Shown: positions 20,576 through 31,299, counted from the stretch's first letter. The stretch is DNA of 64,000 bases from Schistocerca nitens (GCF_023898315.1 NC_064616.1:288265205-288329204), one strand, 5' to 3'. The notes: a model not told the origin generated them from the sequence alone. Numbers and translations: made by a program.

Positions 20576-21081
20576 TCCAGAATGAGATTTTCACTCTGCA
20601 GCGGAGTGTGCACTGATAAGAAACTTTCTGGCAGATTAAAACTGTGTGCCGGACCGAGACTCGAACTCTGTACCTTTGCCTTTCGCCGGCAAGTGCTCTA
20701 CCACTGACCTGCCCAAGCACGACCCGTCCTCACAGCTTCACGTCTGCCAGTACCTCGTCTCCTACCTTCCAGACTTTACAGAAGCTCTCCTGCGAACCTA
20801 GCAGAACTGAAAGAAAGGATATTGTGGAGACATGGCTTAGCCACAGCCTGGGGGATGTTTCCAGAATGAGATTTTCACTCTGCAGCGGAGTGTGCGCCGA
20901 TATGAAACTTCCTTGCAGATTAAAATTGTGTGCCGGACCGAGACTCGAACTCGGGACCTTTGCCTTTCGCGGGCAAGTGCTCTACCACTGAGCTACTGTG
21001 GTAGAGCACTTACCCGCGAAAGGCAAAGGTCCCGAGTTCGAGTGTCGGTCCGGCACACAGTTCTAACCTGCCAAGAAGTTT
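20576..21081. mobile_element. SINE-4 fold-back compound with 13 bp TSD
   Basis: A full unit (20577-20859, starting ccagaatgagattttcactc) is followed by a second start at 20860. That second copy ends in an inverted duplication: arms 20902-20988 and 20998-21084, 87 bp each, spacer tgagctact. Both arms contain the tRNA-like box B (gactcgaactcggg and its complement). The flanking duplication cattatacatgtt (20563-20575 and 21082-21094) encloses the entire structure; its last bases overlap the right arm. Confidence 0.85.
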
Positions 21082-21427
21082 CATTATACATGTTGTAGTT
21101 GTTGTTTTCAGTCTGAAGACTGGTTTGATGCAGTCCTCCTCAAGCTTCCTCATGTCCGAATAACTGCACCACCACTTTATATACACTCCTGGAAATGGAA
21201 AAAAGAACACATTGACACCGGTGTGTCAGACCCACCATACTTGCTCCGGACATTGCGAGAGGGCTGTACAAGCAATGATCACACGCACGGCACAGCGGAC
21301 ACACCAGGAACCGCGGTGTTGGCCGTCGAATGGCGCTAGCTGCGCAGCATTTGTGCACCGCCGCCGTCAGTGTCAGCCAGTTTGCCGTGGCATACGGAGC
21401 TCCATCGCAGTCTTTAACACTGGTAGC

Positions 21428-22710
21428 ATGCCGCGACAGCGTGGACGTGAACCGTATGTGCAGTTGACGGACTTTGAGCGAGGGCGTATAGTGGGCATGC
21501 GGGAGGCCGGGTGGACGTACCGCCGAATTGCTCAACACGTGGGGCGTGAGGTCTCCACAGTACATCGATGTTGTCGCCAGTGGTCGGCGGAAGGTGCACG
21601 TGCCCGTCGACCTGGGACCGGACCGCAGCGACGCACGGATGCACGCCAAGACCGTAGGATCCTACGCAGTGCCGTAGGGGACCGCACCGCCACTTCCCAG
21701 CAAATTAGGGACACTGTTGCTCCTGGGGTATCGGCGAGGACCATTCGCAACCGTCTCCATGAAGCTGGGCTACGGTCCCGCACACCGTTAGGCCGTCTTC
21801 CGCTCACGCCCCAACATCGTGCAGCCCGCCTCCAGTGGTGTCGCGACAGGTGTGAATGGAGGGACGAATGGAGACGTGTCGTCTTCAGCGATGAGAGTCG
21901 CTTCTGCCTTGGTGCCAATGATGGTCGTATGCGTGTTTGGCGCCGTGCAGGTGAGCGCCACAATCAGGACTGCATACGACCGAGGCACACAGGGCCAACA
22001 CCCGGCACCGAGCGAGGTGGCGCAGTGGTTAGCACACTGGACTCGCATTCGGGAGGACGACGGTTCAATCCCGTCTCCGGCCATCCTGATTTAGGTTTTC
22101 TGTGATTTCCCTAAATCGTTTCAGGCAAATGCCGGGATGGTTCCTTTGAAAGGGCACGGCCGATTTCCTTCCCAATCCTTCCCTAACCCGAGCTTGCGCT
22201 CCGTCTCTAATGACCTCGTTGTCGACGGGACGTTAAACACTAACCACCACCACCACCACACCCGGCAACATGGTGTGGGGAGCGATCTCCTACACTGGCT
22301 GTACACCACTGGTGATCGTCGAGGGGACACTGAATAGTGCACGGTACATCCAAACCGTCATCGAACCCATCGTTCTACCATTCCTAGACCGGCAAGGGAA
22401 CTTGCTGTTCCAACAGGACAATGCACGTCCGCATGTATCCCGTGCCACCCAACGTGCTCTAGAAGGTGTAAGTCAACTACCCTGGCCAGCAAGATCTCCG
22501 GATCTGTCCCCCATTGAGCATGTTTGGGACTGGATGAAGCGTCGTCTCACGCGGTCTGCACGTCCAGCACGAACGCTGGTCCAACTGAGGCGCCAGGTGG
22601 AAATGGCATGGCAAGCCGTTCCACAGGACTACATCCAGCATCTCTACGATCGTCTCCATGGGAGAATAGCAGCCTGCATTGCTGCGAAAGGTGGATATAC
22701 ACTGTACTAG
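21428..22710 (+). pseudogene. Tc1 transposase copy 1, interrupted by SINE-3
   Basis: Same 340-codon gene as copy 4, starting MPRQRGREPYVQL and ending GGYTLY. Residues 1-110 hold the two helix-turn-helix motifs (WTYRRIAQHVGREVSTVHR). The catalytic residues are Asp155 in FSDESRF, Asp244 in QQDNARPH and Glu277 in DLSPIEHVW. The SINE-3 (22008-22257) enters after codon TPG, so the protein would end in SINE sequence. Apart from the insertion the frame is open. Substitutions relative to the other copies include Arg142Cys and Arg205Cys, both CpG to TpG. Recently dead. Confidence 0.93.
22008..22257 (+). mobile_element. SINE-3, full length, inside Tc1 copy 1
   Basis: Head gaggtggcgcagtggttagc (box A), box B ggttcaatccc, body tttaggttttctgtgatttc, end in a CCACCA run. 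Target duplication acacccggca at 21998-22007 and 22258-22267. The intact copies at 45550 and 59635 provide the empty site, so insertion and duplication length are confirmed within the window. Confidence 0.95.
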
Positions 22711-22867
22711 TGGCGACATTGTGCATGCTCTGTTGCCTTTGTCTATGTGCCTGTGGTTCTGTCAGTGTGATCATGTGATGTATCTGACCCCAGGAATGTG
22801 CCAATAAAGTTTCCCCTTCCTGGGACAATGAATTCACGGTGTTCTTATTTCAATTTCCAGGAGTGTA

Positions 22868-23394
22868 TATTCATTTAACTATGTACTGAACAGACTAGTT
22901 CTTATTCTCATCATTTAAAATTAATCAATATAGCGCTGTGGATTGAATGGTTGCAGATGCAACTAACACTTAACTAAGCTTATGTGTCACTGGAGGCGCA
23001 AAGTCGAGCATAAACTTCCTTCTCTTAGGGATACGTAAAAAAGGAGGAAATATTGCCAAATTTTAGTGGCTGTTTGAATTTTGTTTTACTGAAAAGGTGT
23101 GATGATATCCATTAATTAAAACCACTTTAATCCCGACCTTTCGCACTTATTCGACCGTTTATTTATGTGGAAGGTAAATATAGTGAGCAGAAAATTATTG
23201 TACTGGCTACATTTTAAGCCTTTGAAAAGTACCAGCCATAGTATATCACATGCATAAAGAAGTACTATTAACAATTCGTGTATTGGTACTACATTTTCTC
23301 AGATAAGCCTATCTCTAGCCACCAATGTAAACAATCTGAGACAACTACCCTCGTTCGCACACCTCCGAACAGCTGGGAGCCATGTGTTAAGTCT
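22868..23394. other. No gene recognised
   Basis: AT-rich sequence between Tc1 copy 1 and the promoter-like block upstream of the THAP exons. No repeats identified. Confidence 0.4.
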
Positions 23395-23610
23395 CCTGCG
23401 CTGACGTCTAGGGCAGACGAAGCAGGAGAGAGTTAGAGAGCCTGTATACAGAGAGAGTGGCCATAGGTGAAGTTTCCCGTGATTGGTTGATTAGCTTTGG
23501 CAGAAAAATGGCGCCAAACATCTCTCGCGCTTCCTAAGTTCGCCGTGCTTTTGAGTTGAATTGAAGTTCAGAGGACTTTTGGAAACGATTAAAAGGTATT
23601 TTAATTATTG
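23395..23610 (+). promoter_or_regulatory. Candidate promoter upstream of THAP exons
   Basis: CpG-richer than its surroundings. Contains an inverted CCAAT box (gattggt, 23481-23487), a YY1/E2F-like site in tttggcagaaaaatggcgcc (from 23496) and cctgtatacagagagagtgg (23441-23460). Versions of the first and last motifs recur at 24212-24267. No TATA box. A 5' UTR intron is possible: an acceptor-like ttctgcag ends at 23807, 13 bases before the ATG. Inferred from motifs and position only. Confidence 0.35.
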
Positions 23611-23820
23611 AGAGACTTGGTATGCATTGTGCATGCACGTTCGATGTAGTTGTATATCGTTTTTAGTACGTAATTAGCGTTTACTATCTTAAATACGAGT
23701 TAAAATAATGAAGCGTTTTGTGATGAAGTCGGTAGGCTTAAATGTTAGAGGTAAACATGTCAGTAATTGTACAATATTGTTTTTGACATCTGTAATTCGT
23801 TCTGCAGACGTCCGTAAACG

Positions 23821-24285
23821 ATGCCAGGTTGTGCTGCATTTGGTTGTTCCAATAGAGGCGAAGGTGGATTCCGCATGTTAGCATTTCAACGGAATGAAGA
23901 AAGACGAAAGCAGTGGGGGCAGTCGCAGTCAACAGGACTGACATAAATCAAACAGGAGCCTTGTGGAATCCAACCAAGTACTCTTATCTATGCGAAGTAA
24001 GTCGTTTTTGCTTTTTACTACATATAAAACAACTTGCAATATACATAGTTAAATTTGAAAACAGACCCGTAAATTGGCTGTGTGAAAATTATTATAACAC
24101 ATTATTTTTGTAAACAGAGGCATTTAACGAATGATTTCGCCGTATTGTCTTGTGCTTTTGATTCGATGAGTGTGTACTCCACTACTGGCCATTCAAAAGT
24201 CCCGCCCGCAGTTTGGCAGAAAAATGGCCGCCGTATCGTCCGGTTGGCCACTCTCTCCCTGTACAGGCGCTCTAGAGAGGGTTAG
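23821..24285 (+). CDS. THAP zinc-finger domain, two exons (partial; frameshift in a G run)
   Basis: Exon 1 (23821-23996) begins MPGCAAFGCSNRGEGGFRML, with the Cys-x4-Cys pair that opens THAP domains, followed by RRKQW. After a run of five G the frame shifts; reading with two G fewer gives NRTDINQTG, LWNPTKYSYLCE, which includes the conserved Trp, the Pro and the third Cys. A canonical GTAAGT donor follows at 23997. The intron (121 bp) ends in TTTTTGTAAACAG, and exon 2 (from 24118) opens RHLTNDF, so splicing creates Cys-Glu-Arg-His, the CX2H that completes the C2CH zinc site. THAP domains bind DNA in transcription regulators and P-type transposases. The AVPTIF-like C-terminal block is not seen, and exon 2 reaches a stop at 24283-24285, so further exons or decay are likely. 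The extra Gs could be a sequencing slip or a true disabling mutation. Confidence 0.62.
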
Positions 24286-24500
24286 CACGTGTTGCCCTCT
24301 TGCTGCAGCCGTCAGTTTGTACAGCAGCGGCCGTACGTTGACACTAGACCTACCTCCTGCGTTCGGCCTGCACTGCTCTGTGCGCGACACGCACGCAAGC
24401 CAATTGCCGGAGGGAGTGAGTGAGCGAGTCAAGGTGTAGTGGTAAGTAACCTTCCGCCCATATAAAACAGCTCTCAGCACGTCTGTTGGCTTTCACAGAT
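24200..24500 (+). promoter_or_regulatory. CpG-rich promoter-like block with TATA box
   Basis: Dense in CpG, unlike the AT-rich neighbours. Contains tttggcagaaaaatggccgc (from 24212), ggccactctctccctgtac (from 24246), a donor-like ggtaagtaac (24441) and TATAAAA (24461-24467) with an initiator-like tcagcac about 13-15 bases downstream. It overlaps the end of the exon 2 frame. No following gene is recognised before LINE-A at 24718. Function is inferred, not shown. Confidence 0.3.
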
Positions 24501-24717
24501 CGAGCAGTATCCAGTAATTGTCTGCTGAGTGTTTCTTAATGTGAAGTACGTAAAATGACGTTTTCCCGCAACAAACTACTTAATACTTAAAGAAACACTG
24601 AAGCCAAAGAAACAGGTATAAGCATGCGTCTTCCAATACAGAGATACTTAAAGAGGCAGAATACGGCGCTGCGGTCGGCAACGCCTATATGACACAACGA
24701 GTGTCTGGTGCAGTTGT

Positions 24718-25655
24718 TCTACATCTACATCTATATCCATACTCCGCAAGCCACCTGACGGTGTGTGGCGGAGGGTACCTTGAGTACCTCTATCGGTTCT
24801 CCCTTCTATTCCAGTCTCGTATTGTTCGTGGAAAGAAGGATTGTCGGTATGCTTCTGTGTGGACTCTAATCTCTCTGATTTTATCCCCATGGTCTCTTCG
24901 CGAGATATACGTAGGAGGGAGCAGTATACTGCTTGACTCTTCGGTGAAGGTATGTTCTCGAAACTTCAACAAAAGCCCGTACCGAGCTACTGAGCGTCTC
25001 TCCTGCAGAGTCTTCCATTGGAGTTTATCTATCATCTCTGTAACGCTTTCGCGATTACTAAATGATCCTGTAACGAAGCGCGCTGCTCTCCGTTGGATCT
25101 TCTCTATCTCTTCTATCAACCCTATCCGGTACGGATCCCACACTGCTGAGCAGTATTTAAGTAGTGGGCGGACAAGCGTACTGTAACCTACTTCCTTTGT
25201 TTTCGGATTGCATTTCCTTAGCATTCTTCCAATGAATCTGTCTGGCATCAGCTTTACCGACGATCAACTTTATATGATCATCCCATTTTAAATCACTCCT
25301 AATGCGTACTCCCAGATAATTTATGGAATTGACTGCTTCCAGTTGCTGACCTGCTATATTGTAGCTAAATGATAAGGGATCTATCTTTCTATGTATTCGC
25401 AGCACATGACACTTGTCTACATTGAGATTCAATTGCCATTCCCTGCACCATGCGTCAATTCACTGCAGATCCTCCTGCATTTCAGTACAATTTTCCAATG
25501 TTACAACCTCTCGATGTACCACAGCATTATCCGCAAAAAGCCTCAGTGAACTTCCGATGTCATCCACAAGGTCATTTATGTATATTGTGAATAACAACGG
25601 TCCTACGACACTCCCCTGCGGCACACCTGAAATCACTCTTACTTCGGATTGTTAG
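24718..25655 (-). mobile_element. LINE-A 3' part, 5'-truncated
   Basis: 3' end catctacatctatatccat followed by the conserved UTR (ccgcaagccacctgacggtg). Going upstream on the minus strand, the coding remnant covers the C-terminal half of the reverse transcriptase. The same family is at 34813-36973 and 51228-51737. No target duplication found. Confidence 0.85.
24790..25655 (-). pseudogene. LINE-A reverse transcriptase, palm to C-terminus
   Basis: From 25655 downward: SGVPQGSVVGPLLFTIYIND (the RT block after the fingers), then RLFADNAVVHREVV where the catalytic FADD reads FADN, so the second Asp is lost. Next come NVDKCHVLRIHRKID, VNSINYLGVRIRSDLKWDDH, VGYSTLVRPLLKYCSAVWDP, ARFVTGSFSNRESV and PPTYISRRDHGDKIREI. 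A stop and two frame changes split it. The order matches APE-type LINEs of the CR1/Jockey group. Non-functional. Confidence 0.82.
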
Positions 25656-26895
25656 AGCGGTTACTGCTGCTACAATGGCAGGTTATCAAGATTTAAGTGA
25701 ATCTGAACGTAGTGTTATAGTCGGCGCACGAGCGATGGAACACAGCATCTCCGAGGTCGCGATTAAGTGGGGATTTTCCCGTACAACCAATTCACGAGCG
25801 TACCGTGAATATCAGGATTCCGGTAAAACATCAAATCACCAACATCGATGCGGCCGGAAGAAGATCCTGGAAGAACGGAAACAGCGACGACTGAAGAGAA
25901 TCATTCAACGTGATAGAAGTGCAACCCTTCCGCAAATTGCTGCAGATTTCAATGCTGGGCCATCAACAAGTGTCAGCGTGCGAACCACTCAACGAAACAT
26001 CATCGATATGGGCTTTCGGAGCCGAAGGCTGCTGACGACTGGAAACATATTGCCTGTCGGACGAGTCTCGTTTCAAATTGAATCGGGCAGATGGACGTGT
26101 ACGGTTATGGAGAAAACCTCTTGAATCCATGGACATTGCATGTCAGCAGGGGACTATTCAAGCTGGTGGAGCCGGCCTGTGTGGCCGAGTGGTTCTAGGC
26201 GCTTCAGTTTGGAACCGCGCGACCGCTACGGTCGCAGGTTAGAATCCTGCCTCGGGCATGGATGTGTATGATGTCTTTAGGTTAGTTAGGTTTAAGTAGT
26301 TCTAAGTTCTAGGGGACTGATGACCTCAGATGTTAAGTCCCATAGTGCTTAGAGCCATTTGAACCAAGCTGGTGGAGGCTCTGTAATGGTGTGGAGCGTG
26401 TGCAGTTGGGATGATATCGGACCCCTGGCACGTCTAGATACGGCTCAGACGTGACACGTGCGTAAGCAAGCTGTCTGATCATCTGCATCCATTCATGTCC
26501 ATTATGCATTTCGAAGGACTTGGGCAAACCAGCAGGACAATGCGACACCCCTCACGTTCAGAATCACTACAGAGTGGCTCCTGGATCACTCTTCTAAGTT
26601 TAAACACTTCCGTTCGCCACCAAACTCTCGAGACATGAACATTATTGAGCATATCTGAAATGACTTGCTTCGTTCTGTTCAGGAGAGATCTCCACCCCCT
26701 CGTACTCTTACTGATTTATGGACAGCCATGCAGGATTCATGGTGTCAATTCCTTCCAGCACTACTTCAGCACTAGTCCATGCCATGTCGTGTTGCGACAC
26801 TTCTACGTGCTCACGGGGGTCCTACACGATATTAGATATGTGTACCAGTTTCTTTGGCTCTTCAGTGTAGTTTCATTCACTACTTCTTGTTATTT
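25656..26895 (+). pseudogene. Tc1-like transposase, DD36E, with SINE-1 inside
   Basis: The frame 25675-26124 opens MAGYQDLSESERSVIVGARA and carries the DNA-binding half (ISEVAIKWGFSRTTNSRAYR, LPQIAADFNAGPSTSVSVRT). The catalytic half lies beyond the SINE-1 (26172-26364): FQQDNATPLTF holds the second Asp, and RDMNIIEHI followed by a stop the Glu, with 36 residues between them, the DD36E spacing reported for Incomer-type elements. The first Asp block is eroded. The 3' side ends near tttctttggctcttcagtg, shared with the copy at 32270-33065. Confidence 0.78.
26172..26364 (+). mobile_element. SINE-1 copy with 13 bp TSD
   Basis: Full SINE-1; box B ggttagaatcc has one substitution. Duplication caagctggtggag at 26159-26171 and 26365-26377. 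Removing it restores Tc1 sequence (compare 32560-32590 in the sister copy). Confidence 0.92.
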
Positions 26896-27023
26896 CTAGC
26901 TAAAAATGTTGGCAACCAAAGTTATTGTGGACGCATAACAACCGTGAGGCTGAAAAACTATGTTAGTGAAAACACTCAAACACAGAGACCGACTGAAAAC
27001 ATTCATATAACGTAATGGTCAGA

Positions 27024-27197
27024 TGGTTCAAATGGCTCTGAGCACTATGGGACTTAACATCTGAGGTCATCAGTCCCATAGACTTAGAACTACTTAAACC
27101 TAACTAACCTAAGGACAGCACACACATCCATGCCTGAGGCAGGATTCGAACGTGCGACCGTAGCAGCAGCGCGGTTCCGGACTGAAGCGCCTAGAAC
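27024..27197 (-). mobile_element. SINE-1 copy, slightly 5'-truncated
   Basis: Tail-first copy ending at gcgcctagaacc, lacking the final ~15 bp of the head. Flanks cgtaatggtcaga (27011-27023) and cgtaatcggcaga (27198-27210) match at 11 of 13 positions, a mutated target duplication. Confidence 0.85.
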
Positions 27198-27239
27198 CGT
27201 AATCGGCAGAGACTTGAGTCAGTCGGTTGTCTCACATTA

Positions 27240-28262
27240 AGTGAAAAGCCACTAAAACCCGAAGAGTAAGAGAAAAACACTCATAGAGCTGACGTGGAAA
27301 AGGTTCAAGTTTCACTCGACTGAAGAAACCGAAGGTAAGGAAAAAGGATCCACTGGCCAATCCGTTGGTAAATGTCTTGAGTTGTCTCATCGGTAGCAGT
27401 AAAAGCAGAATTACAACCCTTCTACAGCTGCCCAAGTTGTTTTTTGGTGATGCCATTGTGAAGTTGAAATGCGAAGGAACTACCACAGCTAAATCAAGAC
27501 CACGGACATCGCATGTACTGACCGACAGTAATTGTTGAGCATTGCAGTGGACGGTTGTAAGAAATAGCATGAAATCAGAGGAAGGAATAACTCGTGAGTT
27601 CCAAAGTGGTACCAGTAGTCCACGTAGCACAATGACTGTGAGTACAGAGTTAAAAAGAATGGAGTACAATGGTCGAGCAACGACACATTTCTGTAGTCAG
27701 TGCTAAGCCATGCTTGACGTGGTGTAAAGATCAACGGCACTGAACAGTGGATGGCTAACAACGTGTGGTTTGGAGTGACGAATCACGCTGTACCCTGCAG
27801 CAATCCGATGGAACAATTTGGGTTCGGTGTCGGCGAATGCCTATAGAGCACTCTCTGCCACCACGTATACTGCCAACAGTGAAACACGGAGGAGGTTGAG
27901 TTACGTATGGCGGGAGTGGGAGGGGGGAGGTGTTTTCCATGGTTAGTGCGTAGTCCCGTTACTGCGCTTAAGAAAACGCAAAATCCGGAAGAGAATAAAC
28001 ACATTTTACAGAATTTTGTACTGCTTAATGTAGAGGAACAATTTGTAGACGATGATTGGATGATTGTCCTTTTCACCATCACCCTCTCATAAAGGCCACT
28101 GTTTGTCGAAAATAACATTCCTGAAATAGACTGGCTTGACCATAGTGTCAAACTGAACCTAATGGAAATCGTTTGGGATGAGATAGAACGTCGACTTTTG
28201 TAGCAACATGCAGTCACGATGACAGTTATGGACCACATTAACATTATCGATTGGCGACTCCA
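27240..28262 (+). pseudogene. Tc1-like transposase, heavily decayed
   Basis: Pieces of one transposase in changing frames: EKPQSSD-like N-terminus near 27370, GITREFQSGTSSPRSTMTVS at 27580, VWSDESRFTLQQSDGTIWV (first catalytic Asp) at about 27772, then WLDHSVKLNLMEIVWDEIER (Glu block) at about 28130. Many stops. The second Asp block cannot be placed with certainty. The right boundary is set by a palindromic MITE. Confidence 0.65.
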
Positions 28263-28291
28263 TGGAGTGTTGTGTGTACCACGACCAAACA

Positions 28292-28573
28292 GTGGATAGA
28301 ATTGGAAGGAAAACCAGCATTGGCCGTATTTTGTTGTTTTATTGTCAGTAAAATCGATTTTTGGTCACTTAGTGATCATCCTCAGTGCTGTAGTATACAA
28401 TTAAAATTGGTAGGCACTGGTATCAAGCTATAACCACAAGCTTAGAGCGATCATATAAACTGACTCAGTTTACCAGTGCCTGAGGATGATCACTAAGTGA
28501 CCGAAAATCGATTTTGCTGACAATAAAACAGCAAAATACGGCCAATGCTGATTTTCTTTCCAATTCTATCCAC
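28292..28573. mobile_element. Palindromic MITE, ~94 bp inverted arms
   Basis: The left arm starts gtggatagaattgg and includes ccagcattggccgtatttt and gatcatcctcag. The right arm is its near-perfect complement (ctgaggatgatcactaagtg, aaaatacggccaatgctg, ccaattctatccac). The central ~90 bp is unique. No coding capacity. No unambiguous target duplication seen. Confidence 0.8.
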
Positions 28574-28662
28574 AGTAACATTATTGAGGTCCACCTGCAT
28601 ACCTTCGTACTTCATTCATGATTTACCTGCTGACGATGGCGTCTTATAACTGTGTGTGTCAC

Positions 28663-28854
28663 CGGCCGGAATGGCCGTGCGGTTCTAGGCGCTACAGTCT
28701 GGAGCGGCGCGACCGCTACGGTCGCAGGTTCGAATCCTGCCTCGGGCATGGATGTGTGTGCTGTCCTTAGGTTAGTTAGGTTTAAGTAGTTCTAAGTCTA
28801 TGCGACTGATGACCTCAGATGTTAAGTCCCATAGTGCTCATAGCCATCATTTTT
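28663..28854 (+). mobile_element. SINE-1 copy with 16 bp TSD
   Basis: Full head with box B ggttcgaatcctgcc; tail end agtgctcatagccatcat. Perfect 16 bp duplication taactgtgtgtgtcac at 28647-28662 and 28855-28870, the longest in the window. Confidence 0.94.
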
Positions 28855-28870
28855 TAACTGTGTGTGTCAC

Positions 28871-31280
28871 AGCGGCACGATCGTGCTACAGGGATTTGAG
28901 GGGCATGATAGGGACACGCTCTGATCTCTTGTCCACGAAATTCAGCTGATTTGAACCCAAAGGAAGTCATCTGGAACACTATCAGGTGCGAGCTCTGCAA
29001 CCATAAACCACTGCCTCATATTTTTCTGAAATTTCAAAGCCTATGCGTATACATTTAGTGCCACGTACCTCCGGAAATATACCAAGGATTCTTCCAATTC
29101 TTGTCATGCAGAAATGCTGCTATATTTCGTTCCATAGGTGGACTATAACGCTATTAAGCAAGCAGTTTTAATGTTTTGGCTCATCAGATTTTATTATTCG
29201 TGAACTATACAAATTGTAATGTTCACTAATTGATTATGCACTGTTAGATAGAAGAAAAGTCCTGAAGCCGTTAACATTTCCAGGTAAAATAAGTGCGTAA
29301 GTAAATAAAGAAATAAAGAAATTTTGTTTCGAATTGTTGAGTGTCCTAACAAAATACAGGAAGCACATGTGATTCAAAACACGGGGGTCAGACGTCTAGA
29401 ACTTCCTACGACCTACAGAGTGAACTCCAAACCATCGGTGGCATTCATTGTTACGTTGTAGGTTAGGTTACGTTGCAGGTTAAAAGCCCAGCAACGACTT
29501 TATAGGCTACTGTCGCTGTGCGCGATGGATAACCTAACTTGTTGACTTGGACTCTGTTACTACACAAGTAGTCGCTCGTGCATCATTGCTTTAAAGTCCA
29601 TAAATATAATACAGAATGAATGGTCAAAAACCTTCTTGGTAAGTGGACAAGTTACTGAAAAACATGTAAACGTGTGAAATGATTAAATTAAATCCCACAC
29701 GGGTTTATGTTTACGAAGCCAGACGTGTTAAATGACTGAATTAAATCCCACAGGGGTTTGATGTTTACGAAACCAGATGGTTTAGTTTAAACCAAATAAA
29801 TTTTTATTAAATAATGTTCACGCATGTGTGAAATGTGGCCTTACATCAATTGCAGATGCAATTAAAAACAATTAAACGATAATTAATGTACCGGTATGCA
29901 GTGTGAGCAGAGTATGGAGCGCATTAACAGGCGCAAGCCAAGTTCATTAAGTGCACATTAATTCATGAAAATTAACAGCAAACATTTGAAGTCCGAAAGT
30001 GCAGTTTCCCGTTATCAATCGTGACATTAGATAAAGTTAGTTACCCTGAATACACACGAATATAAATAACAACAGCAGCAAGCAATTAAAGCTGACAGCT
30101 GCCTCAAAATCCCATAAACAAGGTTAAAGCTCATAAAGTCACTCAAAATCAGTTACCGAAAATACAGTCAAATAATCCGAGTCCAGTGAAAAATTAAATT
30201 CTGCGACTCGCGCTCACAAAAGTTATTTCGAGTTCACCGACATTTTAGCGTATTTAACTATGACGGCAGTACATTAACACGGGAAACACACAGAGCAAGA
30301 ACGTACCTGCATTCCACAAGAACAACTTATTGCCTGAAATATTCGAGAATGTTGTCTAGATTACGTCTGTCTAAGTTGTATTCCTACATTCGCCGTTAAA
30401 GTTTTGTAATACGTATTTTATAAAGTGGAGTGCTGCGAAAAACTGTATCATCAGTTGTAATTTACGTTTTTGCTTTATACTATTTTTGTGGAAGTATCCT
30501 CGTCCAGGCGATCTTTCCCTCTAATTCTGTGAAAACCTACAAAAGTAACGTCATATTTTTGAAAATTTTGGAACTTAACGTGCGTGTGCATATTGTATCC
30601 TGTAGTGAACCGACTTTTACGAGTTAGTCATGCTTTCTTCAAATAGCAGCAACAGAAATATCGTTTTCCTCTTAATTGCAGTGTAGGCATTTACATAATC
30701 AGTTCAGTATTTCCACATGTTTGAGAATGTAGGATCACAATGTAAACATCGTTCTTACGAAGTCAATTGTTGCAGCATAAAAGTGTGTTCTGCAAATGTA
30801 GTAACTGTCGTAATGTGTTTCATTAAGTTTCCCCTCTCTATACCATTTCCTGTAAATCATCGCTAGTTTCGAGGTTTAAAGCGAGCTTCTAAGTGAAAAT
30901 AATTTCGACAATACTGAGGTCCAAGTAGCTTAAGGCACTCACTAAATTTTATGCAAAGTTTTTGACTTGTTACAACAGAAATTACTTTTGTGTTATTTGC
31001 TTATTTTTTGCTTTATTTGCAGCGTATCACTCACAGAGCTTAAAGAAGAATCAGAAGTTTTGTTCCAAATTACTTGTTTACAGTTCTGAAACAAAACTGC
31101 ACCTGCCACAAAACAACCCTACTTGGAGTACTATTCTTGGGAACGGGATGAGGTGGCTGATGTTAGTAAGTAGCTCGAAACCATTCAGACTGCTGCAGAT
31201 GGGTGCGTTGCGAAGGCTACCGATGTAACGGAGATACCAAAAGTACCTCAAATACTGTCCTCTCGAACGGGTACTGTCCC
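28871..31280. other. No gene recognised; one 53 bp tandem duplication
   Basis: 2.4 kb of AT-rich sequence without domain-bearing frames or nameable TEs, the longest such stretch in the window. The one clear structure is a tandem duplication at 29677-29783 (aattaaatcccacacgggtt then aattaaatcccacaggggtt; units 53 and 54 bp, about 85% alike). It may hold unrecognised old repeats or regulatory DNA. Confidence 0.4.
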
Positions 31281-31299
31281 CTCTCCAGGAAGTATAGGA

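Larger units (their letters stand above)
21184..22865 (+). mobile_element. Tc1 element copy 1 (CACTCCTGGAAAT family)
   Basis: Left TIR cactcctggaaatggaaa, right end in inverted form (tttcaatttccaggagtg), with TA on both sides (21182-21183, 22866-22867). 1682 bp including a 250 bp SINE-3; without it about 1.42 kb, the same as copies 2-4. One transposase gene, interrupted. Confidence 0.95.

Noticed and set aside
21140-21963. Antisense frames of 169, 143 and 98 codons across the Tc1 transposase (also at 44726-45646, 58750-59730, 61749-62678)
   Set aside because: They recur in all four Tc1 copies because the GC-rich sense gene lacks antisense stops; no domain, and the sense frame carries the DDE motif.
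22524-22778. Cys-rich 84-codon frame at the Tc1 3' end (repeated in each copy) as a small secreted protein
   Set aside because: Alternative frame of the transposase C-terminus; it is conserved only because the element is.
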